Shown: positions 1 through 8,129 of the stretch, in pieces | Position numbering within the stretch: the stretch's first letter is position 1 | How the letters are laid out: each line of letters starts with the position of its first letter | Origin: Hymenobacter lapidiphilus | GTDB taxonomy: Bacteria; Bacteroidota; Bacteroidia; Cytophagales; Hymenobacteraceae | Assembly (NCBI RefSeq): GCF_013377885.1 | Contig: NZ_JABKAU010000011.1 | Span: 62,001 to 126,000 of the forward strand | Direction: 5' to 3' | Length of the DNA stretch: 64,000 nucleotides | The notes under the pieces: generated by a model | Told to the model about the DNA's origin: nothing | What the model saw: the letters and a program-made list of their open reading frames with translations, nothing else | The model's database searches: none | Position numbers and translations under genes: made by a program

Positions 1-569
1 ACGAACGTAAGCCGCTCCTGCCCCTTCTCCATCTCAATGTCGCCGGAGCCCGTGCGCGTGACGACCCCGAAGATGAGCATCTGGTTCATCATCAGCGGGA
101 AGCCGTGGTACGAATCGTACACCATGGGCGTGAGCAGCGGAAACACGGTGTTCTTGAAGTAGCCGTCGGCCTTCTTCAACTCCACCTCCGTCAGCTCACT
201 AAGGGCCAGCACGTTGAAGCCGTTCTTCTCAAACTGCGGCTTCAAATCGTTCACATAGGTCATCGACTGGTCGTTGACGAACCGATGGGCAAAATCGAGC
301 AGCTTGCGCCGAAAGGGCATTTCGCGCAGGCCGGAGTAGTCCACCCGCTCCTTACCGTAGTCGATATAGTTATAGAGCGAGCCCACCCGAATCATAAAGA
401 ACTCGTCGAGGTTGCTGCTGGTAATGGCCATAAAGCGCAGCCTGTCGAACAGCGAGCGACTGGTGTCACGAGCCTGGTCGAGCACCCGATAGTTAAAGCG
501 CAGCCAACTCAGGTCGCGGCTGATGTACTTGCTTTTACGAATCAGGTCGGCAGATTTGAAGATTTTCAT
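1..569 (-). CDS. ppk1: Polyphosphate kinase 1, N-terminal part (cut by window edge)
   Basis: The first 189 codons of a gene that runs off the left edge. The translation starts MKIFKSADLIRKSKYISRDL and contains SWLRFNYRVLDQA and SSNLDEFFMIRVG, which match the N-terminal domain of polyphosphate kinase 1 (ELSWLxFNxRVL and SNLDEFFMVRV in the family). PPK1 reversibly polymerises the gamma phosphate of ATP into polyphosphate at the inner face of the membrane. The catalytic histidines lie beyond the edge and cannot be checked. The start is the only ATG that matches the family N-terminus. No Shine-Dalgarno is visible; a near-consensus minus-7 (TATTTTG on the minus strand) lies about 25 nt upstream. 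Confidence 0.93.
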   Translation of the reverse strand, partial: MKIFKSADLIRKSKYISRDLSWLRFNYRVLDQARDTSRSLFDRLRFMAITSSNLDEFFMIRVGSLYNYIDYGKERVDYSGLREMPFRRKLLDFAHRFVNDQSMTYVNDLKPQFEKNGFNVLALSELTEVELKKADGYFKNTVFPLLTPMVYDSYHGFPLMMNQMLIFGVVTRTGSGDIEMEKGQERLTF

Positions 570-765
570 AGGATAGCAGGCTTTAGGTGGCAAAATACGG
601 GAAAACCGTGCCGTTACGTGTTTTCGCGGCGGGAAATGATACGTGAGGTTTTCGGCGCTGCGGCCAGCAGTGAAACAGAGTGGCACTGGTACAGAACCTA
701 ATCTACTGGGCTACCTGTCAAGCCAATTCAATCCACAGCTCGTTCCGTCATCTACAAGCTCCACC

Positions 766-803
766 AAAAAAACAGCGCCGACCAACCGGCCGGCGCTGTT
801 TTG
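766..803 (-). terminator. Rho-independent terminator
   Basis: An inverted repeat (ACAGCGCCG / CGGCGCTGT) is flanked by A and T runs. On the minus strand it is a GC-rich stem followed by seven T, and it lies just downstream of the small minus-strand genes ending at 847. The four T on the other side could also give weak termination on the plus strand. Confidence 0.8.
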
Positions 804-846
804 CAATAGGTCAAGCGCAACCAAACTCATAAGCGGCGCGGCAGTT

Positions 847-996
847 TCAATTAAGCTTGTCGGGCTCGGTTTCCGGCTCCGGCGGCGTGGGCTTTGGCGG
901 TGGCGGCGTGGGCCCGGCCGGCCGCCGCCGGTCGGTGGTGACTAGCAGGGCCAGGGCCGTGAGCGAGAGGCGCAGGAGCCATTTGCGGCTAAGCAT
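847..996 (-). CDS. Small secreted or membrane-anchored proline-rich protein
   Basis: A 49-residue ORF with a hydrophobic N-terminal segment (LSLTALALLV) and a Pro/Glu-rich tail (TPPPPKPTPPEPETEPDKLN). It starts 2 nt after the stop of the upstream lipoprotein gene, so the two are probably translationally coupled. A strong terminator follows it. I recognise no family. Possible roles are a small periplasmic or inner-membrane peptide; the tight spacing and terminator are the main evidence that it is real. Confidence 0.55.
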   Translation of the reverse strand: MLSRKWLLRLSLTALALLVTTDRRRPAGPTPPPPKPTPPEPETEPDKLN

Positions 997-998
997 AG

Positions 999-1568
999 CT
1001 AGCGGGCGAAAAAGGCATTGTTGTTTTCCACCGTCAGGTCGCAGCGGCTGCCGCCGGTATTTTCCTCGCACGAGGTACCCACGATTTCATTGCTCTCGAA
1101 ATTAAAGTAGCAGAACGTGCAGCCCACGCTGGTGAGAATGTAACGCGGTGCGTTGGAGCTCAGGTATAGGCTGTTGTTAGACGAAGTCAGCAGCGGAATA
1201 GCCATGGCCCGGAACATGCCGTCGCGCAGGCCCAGGCCCACGAGGTAGTAGATGGCTTTGTCTTTGGGCGTTTCCTGGACCTTACGGATGATGGTTTTGT
1301 TGATGGACGTGCCGTCGCCGAACTGCCGGGTGAACCGGGTAGCCAGCTCCTGCTTGGGCGTCATGTAGTCTACCTTGTCGTTTACCACCTGGGCAATCTG
1401 CTTACTGGTAGCTTCCAGCTGCCGCCGGTTCAGCGCGTCGGGGTCGTTAGTGGGCGAGCTAACCTCCGGGAAGCCGCGTTTGCTGGTTTCACAGGCACTC
1501 AGCCCACCCAGCAGTAGGGCGGCGCTCAAGCAGGCGGCAGCGCTGTTACGCAGGAAAGAATTCATCAT
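999..1568 (-). CDS. Hypothetical lipoprotein
   Basis: A 189-residue protein with a lipoprotein signal peptide (AALLLGGLSAC, lipobox LSAC at residue 26), so it is probably acylated and anchored in the envelope. The mature part is about 160 residues with four further cysteines near the C-terminus (CTFCYF, SCEEN, SRCDL), which could form disulfides. I do not recognise the family. Either of two adjacent ATG codons could be the start. It is the first gene of a two-gene unit with the 49-residue ORF that follows. Confidence 0.75.
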   Translation of the reverse strand: MMNSFLRNSAAACLSAALLLGGLSACETSKRGFPEVSSPTNDPDALNRRQLEATSKQIAQVVNDKVDYMTPKQELATRFTRQFGDGTSINKTIIRKVQETPKDKAIYYLVGLGLRDGMFRAMAIPLLTSSNNSLYLSSNAPRYILTSVGCTFCYFNFESNEIVGTSCEENTGGSRCDLTVENNNAFFAR

Positions 1569-1670
1569 TCAGGATACAGAAAATAGCAGTTTGGTGGGTG
1601 GTATGCCAAGGAAGTCGGCTAGCATATAGAAGCAACGCTTCCACTGCGGCGCGCTTTGGCAGCAGTGGGG

Positions 1671-2465
1671 TTAGCGGGGTTTGTAATACTTGCGGGCCTC
1701 AGGCAGCTGCTGCTGAATATCGGCAATGCGCGTGCCGTTGGAAGGGTGCGTAGACAGGAATTCGGGCTGGGCCGCCCCACCGGAACGTGCCTCCATGCGC
1801 TGCCAGAACGCCACCGCCCCATCGGGATTGTAGCCCGCCATGGCCATGAATACGAGGCCCAAACGGTCGGCCTCCGACTCCTGGTTGCGGCCGTAGCGCA
1901 GCAGCCCCAGCTGCGAGCCGGCTCCAACGGCCTGCATAAATATGCTCTGGGTAGCCGATGGATTTTGTCCGACGGCCGTCGATACAACGCCGCCCAAACC
2001 CTGCGCGGCCATCTGCTGGCTCATGCGCTCGGAGCCGTGTTTGGCTACAGCGTGGGCAATTTCGTGCGCCATTACTACGGCCAGGCCATTTTCGTCCTGC
2101 GTGATGGGCAGGATGCCGGTGTACACGGCCGTTTTGCCGCCGGGCATGGCCCAGGCATTTTCCTGCTTGTCGTTTATCAGGCTGAACTCCCAGGCGTAGC
2201 CATCGAGCTGCTGCGACTGGTTTTGCTGGCTGAAATATTGCTGCACGGCCTGCTCGATGCGCTGGCCTACGCGCTTGACCATGGCGGCCTGCGCGCCACT
2301 GTTTACTACCTGGCTGCTGGCCAGCACTTTCTGGTACTCCTGCGCGGCCATCTGGTTCATTTCGGCGTCGGAAACCAAGCTAAGCTGGCGGCGGCCGGTA
2401 ATGGGAACCGTGGAGCAGGCCGTTGCCACGAACAGGCAGCTGGCCAGGGCGATATTCTTAAACAT
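1671..2465 (-). CDS. M48 family metalloprotease lipoprotein
   Basis: A 264-residue zinc protease. The start was placed at MFKNIALASCLFVATACSTV because this gives a lipoprotein signal peptide with lipobox ATAC; a longer upstream extension is GC-rich filler. The zinc motif HEIAH (in VMAHEIAHAVAKHGSERM) and the downstream ESEADRLG provide the two histidines and the glutamate of M48 peptidases. The family (LoiP/YcaL/BepA-like) degrades or helps assemble envelope proteins. A THPSNGTRI motif near the C-terminus is typical of this subgroup. It is monocistronic and divergent from the FAH-family gene. Confidence 0.9.
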   Translation of the reverse strand: MFKNIALASCLFVATACSTVPITGRRQLSLVSDAEMNQMAAQEYQKVLASSQVVNSGAQAAMVKRVGQRIEQAVQQYFSQQNQSQQLDGYAWEFSLINDKQENAWAMPGGKTAVYTGILPITQDENGLAVVMAHEIAHAVAKHGSERMSQQMAAQGLGGVVSTAVGQNPSATQSIFMQAVGAGSQLGLLRYGRNQESEADRLGLVFMAMAGYNPDGAVAFWQRMEARSGGAAQPEFLSTHPSNGTRIADIQQQLPEARKYYKPR

Positions 2466-2639
2466 ACGCGAAGGGAATTGAGAGGGAAGAAACCGGCCGC
2501 CTGTGCCGGCCCGGAAGCCCGGGCCCGACGCAGCCGCTGCTGAGGTCCTATACGTCAGCAACCCGGCAAAATGTTTGCATTTGGCCCCGCGCGACTAAAA
2601 ACCTCCTCGTTTTGGTACCAGAGCCCCGTTAATTACCGT

Positions 2640-2647
2640 TACTTTTG
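2640..2647 (+). promoter_or_regulatory. Minus-7 promoter element for the FAH-family gene
   Basis: TACTTTTG matches the Bacteroidota sigma-70 minus-7 consensus TAnnTTTG and lies about 100 nt upstream of the ATG at 2747. Confidence 0.55.
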
Positions 2648-2746
2648 ATACTGATGAGGCCCGGGCCTGGCAGGCGGTTGGATGAAAGCTGGTTTTGTCC
2701 GAACATTTTGCCGGCCCCATGCCCCACAACTTCCAAGCCTCTCCCT

Positions 2747-3361
2747 ATGAAAATCCTGTGCATCGGCCGCAACTACGCGGAGCATATTGCTGAACTACAG
2801 AACGAAACGCCCAGCGCGCCCGTCATTTTTGCCAAGCCCGACACGGCCCTGCTGCAGCGCAATCAGCCGTTTTTCATGCCTGATTTCTCGCAGGACATTC
2901 ACCACGAAATTGAGCTGGTGCTGCGCGTGTGCAAAAACGGCAAGAACATCGAAGAGCAGTTTGCACCCACCTACTTCGACGCCATCGGGCTGGGCATCGA
3001 CTTCACAGCCCGCGACCTGCAGAGCCAGCTCAAGAGCAAGGGCCTGCCTTGGGAGCTGGCCAAGGGCTTCGACGGCTCGGCCCCTATCTCGCAAGCGTTC
3101 AAACCAGTAGCCGACTTTGCCGACCTGGGCAACATTGATTTCCGGCTCGAAGTGAACGGACAAGTGCGCCAGCAGGGCAACTCGGGCCTCATGCTGCACG
3201 ACTTCAGCAAAATCATCAGCTACATCTCGCGCTTCATCACCCTGAAAATGGGCGACCTGATTTTCACCGGCACGCCCAGCGGTGTAGGTCCGGTACACAT
3301 CGGCGACCAGCTGACGGGCTTCATCGGCGAGGAGAAAATGCTGGACTTGGCCGTTAAGTAA
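2747..3361 (+). CDS. Fumarylacetoacetate hydrolase family protein
   Basis: A 204-residue protein beginning MKILCIGRNYAEHIAEL, the standard start of short FAH-family proteins. The metal-binding residues are visible in FTARDLQ / KGFDGSAP and HHEIELVLRV, followed by the closing TGTPSGVGPV motif. Family members act as oxaloacetate decarboxylases or tautomerases, acylpyruvases, or hydrolases of 2-oxo acids from aromatic catabolism; the substrate cannot be told from the sequence. The ATG at 2747 was preferred over an upstream one because it begins the conserved fold. Confidence 0.92.
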   Translation: MKILCIGRNYAEHIAELQNETPSAPVIFAKPDTALLQRNQPFFMPDFSQDIHHEIELVLRVCKNGKNIEEQFAPTYFDAIGLGIDFTARDLQSQLKSKGLPWELAKGFDGSAPISQAFKPVADFADLGNIDFRLEVNGQVRQQGNSGLMLHDFSKIISYISRFITLKMGDLIFTGTPSGVGPVHIGDQLTGFIGEEKMLDLAVK

Positions 3362-3367
3362 GCCGCT

Positions 3368-3470
3368 TGAACGGCGTAGGGTGCGGGGCTTGTCCCCGCC
3401 CGCCGTTGAACGAACCGCGCGTTACTGTTCAATGGCGGGCAGGGACAAGCCCCACACCCTACGCCGTTCA
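3368..3470. repeat. GC-rich intergenic palindrome (REP-like family 1, copy A)
   Basis: Two arms of about 40 bp, containing GTAGGGTGCGGGGCTTGTCC and its complement, surround a short centre. The same core recurs at 7971-8096, 40430-40556 and, as a remnant, near 13840-13880. It probably acts as a hairpin between two co-oriented genes. Confidence 0.85.
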
Positions 3471-3510
3471 GTGCCACTCAAGTCATTTTCTTTGTCAAGT
3501 ACGTTCTGTT

Positions 3511-5562
3511 TTGAAAAAGCTCACAGCTAGCAGCTTTCCGCTAAAAGCCCATTTCAGCTTCGCGCTGCCGTTTTTACTGCTGATGGGCGTGCAGCCCTCG
3601 GCCTGCCAGAGCCCGCAGCCGGCCGCCCCGGCCCTGGAGCAGCCCGCCGGCCCTGCCACCGGCGAAACGCCCCCCGAAACGGCCGCCACGCCGGGCCACC
3701 GCGAGGGAATTCCGGCGGTAGAGAAAGGTTATTTTCTATTTCCCATAAAGCCCGGCCAGGAGAACTTTTTGTCGGGCAGCATGGGCGAGCTGCGGCCCAA
3801 CCACTTCCACGGCGGCCTCGACATCAAGACCGATGGCCGGGTGGATTTGCCGGTATACGCCTCGGCCGACGGTTACGTGTCGCGGCTCAAGCAGAGCAGC
3901 TATGGCTATGGCAACGTGCTCTACATCACCCACCCCAACGGCCTGACGACAGTATACGGCCACCTGAATAGCTTTAAGGGGCCCGTAGCCGAGGAGTTGC
4001 GCCGCCAGCAATACGCCAAGCAGACCTATGATTTGGAGCTGTTCTTTGAACCCAGCCAGTTTGCCGTTCAGAGCGGCGAGGTAGTGGCCCTTTCGGGCAA
4101 TACCGGCGGCTCGGCGGGGCCGCACGTGCACTGGGAGGTGCGCACTGCCGCCGGCAGCCAGCTGAACCCACTGCAGTGGGGTGGTTTTGCCGAAATCCAG
4201 GACCATGTACCGCCGGTAGTGCAGGCGTTTGCAGTAGAAGCGCTGGGCATTTCGGCACGGGTAGAAGGCCGTTTCGGCAAGCGCGTGTTCGTGCCCAAGG
4301 CCCCGCTGGCCGACGGCAGCTATGCTTGGCCCGATACCATTGCCGCCAGCGGCTCGGTAGGCCTGCTCGTGCAGGGCTTCGACAGGTTTGATAAGGTGTG
4401 GAATAAGAACGGCATTCAGCAGGCCACCGTGCTGGTAAACGGCAAGCAGGTGTACCAGCATACCATTGATGATGTGCCGTTTCCGGATGGCTCGCGCCAG
4501 ATAAACCGCCACGTGGACTACGAGTGGCGCGCCACTCAGGGCCGGCAGTTCGAGAAGCTGTTCGTGGACGATGGCAATGACCTGAGCATGTACGAAGCCG
4601 GGCCCGACAAAGGCCGCCTGACCATTGAGCCAGGCAAGGTGTACGCCGTGGAAATCCGGCTGGCCGACTCGTATGGCAATACCACGCCATTACGGTTGGT
4701 GCTGCGGGGCGAAACGCCAGGTTACTTCAAAACCCGCTCGGCGGCCGTGAAAAAGCCGGCTTTGCGCTACGACGTGAGCCGCAACCTGCTGGTGGTAACG
4801 GCTGCCGACCCCGACACGGCTGCCGTGGCCGGGGCCCTCACGCTGCTGCGCGGCAGCCGCCGCCTGGAATTGCGCCCCAGCTACACCGACCAGAGCCAGA
4901 ACGTGTACCTCTACGACCTGCGCGCCGGCCGGCCCGATTCTATCCGCTTCGGTGGTATTACCCAGCGTTTCACGCGCGAGGCCCTGATTCCGGCCGGCCG
5001 TGAGTTCAGCTTTGCCACGGCCCACATGGGTCTGGAGTTCAAGCCCAAAACCATATTCGACACCCTCTATCTGCAAACCAACTACCAGCAGGGTCTCTGG
5101 ACGGTTCATCTGCCGCGCACGCCGCTCTACGAAAACCTGGCCCTCACGCTGCGGCCCGATACGCCCCCGGCCGACCTACGCCGCTCGGCCATTTACAGCA
5201 TCTCGGCCAACGGCGGCAAGGGCTACGTGGGCGGCAAGTGGAGCCCCGACAGCACCAGCATCACGGCCTCTATTCGCGCCTTCGGGCAATTCCGCATCCT
5301 TACCGACACAAAGCCGCCCTCAGGCCGGCTGCTGAGCAAGGGGGCTGCCGGGGTGGTGTTTAAAGTAGGCGACGACCTTTCGGGTCTGGCCAGCTACCGC
5401 CTGGAAGTGAACGGGCAGTTCCGGATGCTGCGCTACGAGCACAAGAACGCCACCCTGTTCACGGAACGCAACGACACACTGGGCCCACCCCTGCGCGGCC
5501 CCGCCACCCTACGCCTCACCGACCAGGCCGGCAACGAAGCAGTTATCAGCTTAGTGCTGTAG
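3511..5562 (+). CDS. M23 family metallopeptidase (lipoprotein)
   Basis: A 683-residue envelope protein. I chose the TTG at 3511 because the frame upstream runs through the palindromic repeat and has no other sensible start. From here the N-terminus is a lipoprotein signal (FALPFLLLMGVQPSAC). Residues about 80-230 are the LytM/M23 domain with NHFHGGLDI, VYGHLNSF and GPHVHWEVR, which supply the HxxxD, YGH and HxH zinc ligands, so it is probably an active peptidoglycan endopeptidase or its relative. The remaining 400 residues are beta-rich with Ig-like segments. It probably remodels or binds the cell wall. Confidence 0.88.
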   Translation: MKKLTASSFPLKAHFSFALPFLLLMGVQPSACQSPQPAAPALEQPAGPATGETPPETAATPGHREGIPAVEKGYFLFPIKPGQENFLSGSMGELRPNHFHGGLDIKTDGRVDLPVYASADGYVSRLKQSSYGYGNVLYITHPNGLTTVYGHLNSFKGPVAEELRRQQYAKQTYDLELFFEPSQFAVQSGEVVALSGNTGGSAGPHVHWEVRTAAGSQLNPLQWGGFAEIQDHVPPVVQAFAVEALGISARVEGRFGKRVFVPKAPLADGSYAWPDTIAASGSVGLLVQGFDRFDKVWNKNGIQQATVLVNGKQVYQHTIDDVPFPDGSRQINRHVDYEWRATQGRQFEKLFVDDGNDLSMYEAGPDKGRLTIEPGKVYAVEIRLADSYGNTTPLRLVLRGETPGYFKTRSAAVKKPALRYDVSRNLLVVTAADPDTAAVAGALTLLRGSRRLELRPSYTDQSQNVYLYDLRAGRPDSIRFGGITQRFTREALIPAGREFSFATAHMGLEFKPKTIFDTLYLQTNYQQGLWTVHLPRTPLYENLALTLRPDTPPADLRRSAIYSISANGGKGYVGGKWSPDSTSITASIRAFGQFRILTDTKPPSGRLLSKGAAGVVFKVGDDLSGLASYRLEVNGQFRMLRYEHKNATLFTERNDTLGPPLRGPATLRLTDQAGNEAVISLVL

Positions 5563-5565
5563 CGA

Positions 5566-5768
5566 GAAGCTAATTAGAAAGTCAAAATGAACGTCATGCT
5601 GAGCTTGCCGAAGCATCTCTACCGCTTCGTTACAGTCGTTCAACAACTAGGTAGAGATGCTTCGGCAAGCTCAGCATGACGTTCTGATACCGTTCACCGA
5701 CTTTCTAGATGCTTCGGCAAGCTCAGCATGACATTCTGATACCGTTCGCCGACTTTCTAAATAGCTTC
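5566..5768. repeat. MITE-like palindrome (family 2, copy a) with internal 52-bp tandem duplication
   Basis: The outer ends GAAGCTAATTAGAAAGTC and GACTTTCTAAATAGCTTC are inverted. Inside is the AACGTCATGCTGAGC / GCTCAGCATGACGTT palindrome (5590-5683). The right half is duplicated in tandem with a 52-bp period (5656-5707 and 5708-5759). It fills nearly the whole space between the M23 and lipocalin genes. Confidence 0.85.
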
Positions 5769-5835
5769 AGAGCTTCGCACTATACCCTTCGCACCCAGTG
5801 CGCGTACACCCAGGTTCCTACAAATCTTATTCACT

Positions 5836-6414
5836 ATGCCTAACAACCTGCTTAAACGCCGCCAACCGGTACTATTTGGAGCCGCCGCGGCCGTGGTAAC
5901 GGCCGGCGTGGCCGCCTACGCCTACTCGCGCCGCAAAACGCATCCGAATCTGCCCACCGTAGCTCACGTCGACCTGAAGCAGTACGCGGGCTTGTGGTAC
6001 GAAATTGCCCGGCTACCCGTACGCTTCGAAAAGGGCTGCCAGCACGTAACGGCCGAGTACACCGTGCGCCCCGATGGCAAGGTGGGCGTGCGCAACACCT
6101 GCCACCAGGGCAGCATCGGCGGCCCCGCCACCACGGCTACGGCCAGCGCCTGGGCCACCGACGAAACCAACGCCAAACTCAAAGTCCAGTTCTTCTGGCC
6201 TTTTACCGGCGACTATTGGATTCTGGCCCTTGATGAAACCGGCTACCAATACGCGCTGGTAGGCTCGCCCGACCGCGAAACGCTCTGGATTCTCAGCCGC
6301 ATGCCGCACCTGCCGCTGGCCGTTCGCGAGCAGCTGCTGGCCAAGGGCCGCGAGCTGGGCTTCCCGGTTGAAAACATGCTGTTCACGCCGCAGCCGATTG
6401 CCAGCAAGCCGTAG
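5836..6414 (+). CDS. Lipocalin family protein (Blc-like)
   Basis: A 192-residue protein with one N-terminal membrane anchor (VLFGAAAAVVTAGVAAYAYS) followed by a bacterial lipocalin domain. The diagnostic GxWYE motif is present as YAGLWYEIARLPVRFEKGC, and the later YWILALD and ETLWILSR strands match the Blc/apolipoprotein D group. These outer-envelope proteins bind fatty acids or lysophospholipids. No lipobox cysteine is seen, so it is probably membrane-anchored through the N-terminal helix. It is monocistronic. Confidence 0.9.
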   Translation: MPNNLLKRRQPVLFGAAAAVVTAGVAAYAYSRRKTHPNLPTVAHVDLKQYAGLWYEIARLPVRFEKGCQHVTAEYTVRPDGKVGVRNTCHQGSIGGPATTATASAWATDETNAKLKVQFFWPFTGDYWILALDETGYQYALVGSPDRETLWILSRMPHLPLAVREQLLAKGRELGFPVENMLFTPQPIASKP

Positions 6415-6466
6415 CGCCGGGGCGCACTCCTGCCGTTCCTGATTTCCCTATCTCCCGCCAACCTTC

Positions 6467-6474
6467 TATCTTCG
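6467..6474 (+). promoter_or_regulatory. Minus-7 element, leaderless-type spacing (bcp)
   Basis: TATCTTCG ends 4 nt before the ATG at 6479. With initiation about 5 nt downstream of the element, the transcript would begin at or next to the start codon. Confidence 0.5.
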
Positions 6475-6478
6475 CGGC

Positions 6479-6928
6479 ATGGCAGTACCTCAAGCAGGCG
6501 AAACGGCTCCGGCCTTCGAAGCACCCGACCAGAATGGCACCACGCACCGCCTGGCCGATTACCGGGGCCGCAAAGTCGCCCTGTACTTCTACCCCAAAGA
6601 CGATACCAGCGGCTGCACCACCCAGGCCTGCAACCTGCGCGACAACTACCAGCAGCTGCTGGCAGCCGGCGTGCAGGTACTCGGCGTGAGCATCGACTCG
6701 GCCAAGTCGCACCAGAAGTTCATCGAGAAACACGAGCTGCCTTTTCCGCTACTCGTGGATGAGGACAAGAAGCTGGTGCAGGACTACGGCGTGTGGCAGG
6801 AGAAGTCGATGTACGGCCGCAAATACATGGGCACCATGCGCTACACTTTCCTGATCGATGAAGAAGGGAAAGTGGAGCGGGTCATCACCAAAGTCGAAAC
6901 CAAGAACCACGCGGCGCAGCTGCTGTAG
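6479..6928 (+). CDS. bcp: Thioredoxin-dependent thiol peroxidase (peroxiredoxin Q/BCP)
   Basis: A 149-residue peroxiredoxin that reduces hydroperoxides using thioredoxin. The peroxidatic cysteine is in YFYPKDDTSGCTTQACNLRD (family form TPGCTxEAC). The second, resolving cysteine five residues later is also present. The domain spans the whole protein and ends with the usual LIDxEGKVERVI strand. The proline before Gly-Cys is replaced by serine, a tolerated change. A strong terminator follows directly. Confidence 0.95.
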   Translation: MAVPQAGETAPAFEAPDQNGTTHRLADYRGRKVALYFYPKDDTSGCTTQACNLRDNYQQLLAAGVQVLGVSIDSAKSHQKFIEKHELPFPLLVDEDKKLVQDYGVWQEKSMYGRKYMGTMRYTFLIDEEGKVERVITKVETKNHAAQLL

Positions 6929-6938
6929 CTTTCACAGG

Positions 6939-6966
6939 AGCCCTGCCACTTCGGCGGGGCTTTTTT
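6939..6966 (+). terminator. Rho-independent terminator after bcp
   Basis: AGCCCTGCC / GGCGGGGCT stem of nine pairs, a 5-nt loop and six T, 10 nt after the stop codon. Confidence 0.9.
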
Positions 6967-7028
6967 GCATCCCTTTTGCTCCCTCCGGGGCCCCGGCTCC
7001 CGGCATATGGCCGCCCGGTCAGGAGGCG

Positions 7029-7036
7029 TACCTTTG
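7029..7036 (+). promoter_or_regulatory. Minus-7 element for transketolase subunit A
   Basis: TACCTTTG, a full match to TAnnTTTG, 27 nt before the ATG at 7064. Confidence 0.6.
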
Positions 7037-7063
7037 CTTACCTATCAACCCTACCAACCCCGC

Positions 7064-7954
7064 ATGGCCCAGCCTACCACTTCCGAAACCCACGCCCCCG
7101 CCACCACCAAGTCGATTCCCGAGCTGAAGCAGATTGCCACCCAGGTCCGGCGCGACATTGTGCGCATGGTGCACGCCGTGAATTCGGGCCACCCCGGCGG
7201 CTCGCTGGGCTGCACCGAGCTGCTGGTGTCGCTGTATTTCAAGGTGATGAAGCACACGCCCGAGCCCTTCGACATGGATGGCATCAACCAGGATTTGTTC
7301 TTCCTCTCCAACGGCCACATTTCGCCGGTATTTTACTCGGTGCTGGCTCGTTCGGGCTATTTCCCGGTGAGCGAGTTAGCCACGTTCCGCAAGCTGAACT
7401 CGCGGCTGCAGGGCCACCCCGCCACGCACGAGCACCTGCCCGGTATCCGCATTGCTTCCGGCTCGCTGGGCCAGGGCCTGAGCGTGGCTACCGGCGCGGC
7501 CCAGGCCAAAAAGCTTAACGGCGACAACAGCACGGTATTCGTGCTCATGGGCGACGGCGAGCTGCAGGAAGGCCAGATTTGGGAGGCTGCCCTTTATGCG
7601 CCCCACCACAAAGTGGATAACCTGATTGCCTTCGTTGACCGCAACGGCCAGCAGATTGACGGCCCCACCGCCAAAATCGGCGGCCTCGGCGACCTGCGCG
7701 CCAAGTTCGAAGCCTTTGGCTGGCGCGTGCTCGAAACCGACGGCAACCAGTTCGAAACCCTGCTCCCCACCATCGAGGAAGCCCAAAACCTGCTCGGCCA
7801 GGGCGTGCCGGTAATGGTACTCATGGATACCGAAATGGGCTTCGGCATCGACTTCATGATGGGCTCGCACAAGTGGCATGGCGTAGCTCCCAACGACGAG
7901 CAGCTGGCCACGGCCCTGCTGCAGTTGGAGGTAGAAAAGGCGTCGGACTACTAG
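7064..7954 (+). CDS. Transketolase, N-terminal (TPP-binding) subunit
   Basis: A 296-residue N-terminal half of a split transketolase of the non-oxidative pentose phosphate pathway. Thiamine diphosphate and Mg binding motifs are seen: GHPGGSLG, the GDGEL...N motif (MGDGELQEGQIWEA ... DRNGQQIDG), and GIRIASGSLGQGLS. The ATG at 7064 lies after the promoter element; upstream in-frame codons overlap the bcp terminator. The partner subunit is encoded at 10377-11336, not next to it as is usual, because two unrelated genes and a palindrome lie between. Confidence 0.95.
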   Translation: MAQPTTSETHAPATTKSIPELKQIATQVRRDIVRMVHAVNSGHPGGSLGCTELLVSLYFKVMKHTPEPFDMDGINQDLFFLSNGHISPVFYSVLARSGYFPVSELATFRKLNSRLQGHPATHEHLPGIRIASGSLGQGLSVATGAAQAKKLNGDNSTVFVLMGDGELQEGQIWEAALYAPHHKVDNLIAFVDRNGQQIDGPTAKIGGLGDLRAKFEAFGWRVLETDGNQFETLLPTIEEAQNLLGQGVPVMVLMDTEMGFGIDFMMGSHKWHGVAPNDEQLATALLQLEVEKASDY

Positions 7955-7970
7955 CACGGTTACATAGAAC

Positions 7971-8096
7971 GACGTAGGGGCGGGGCTTGTCCCCGCCCGC
8001 CGTATGCACCGTTTCCACGATTCCACTCAACGTTAATCGTTTAACGGCGGGCGGGGACAACCGAAGGACAGCGAAGCTAAGCCCCGCCCCTACGTC
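7971..8096. repeat. GC-rich palindrome (REP-like family 1, copy B)
   Basis: Arms GACGTAGGGGCGGGGCTTG and the complement ending CCCCTACGTC, with a 20-nt insertion in the right arm. It sits between the transketolase subunit and the VWA gene. Confidence 0.85.
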
Positions 8097-8129
8097 GTGC
8101 TATACTTGCTTCACATCACTTATCCAAAC

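Noticed and set aside
3368..3470. CRISPR array from repeated palindromes
   Set aside because: The repeats are isolated long hairpins at scattered loci, not short direct repeats with regular spacers.
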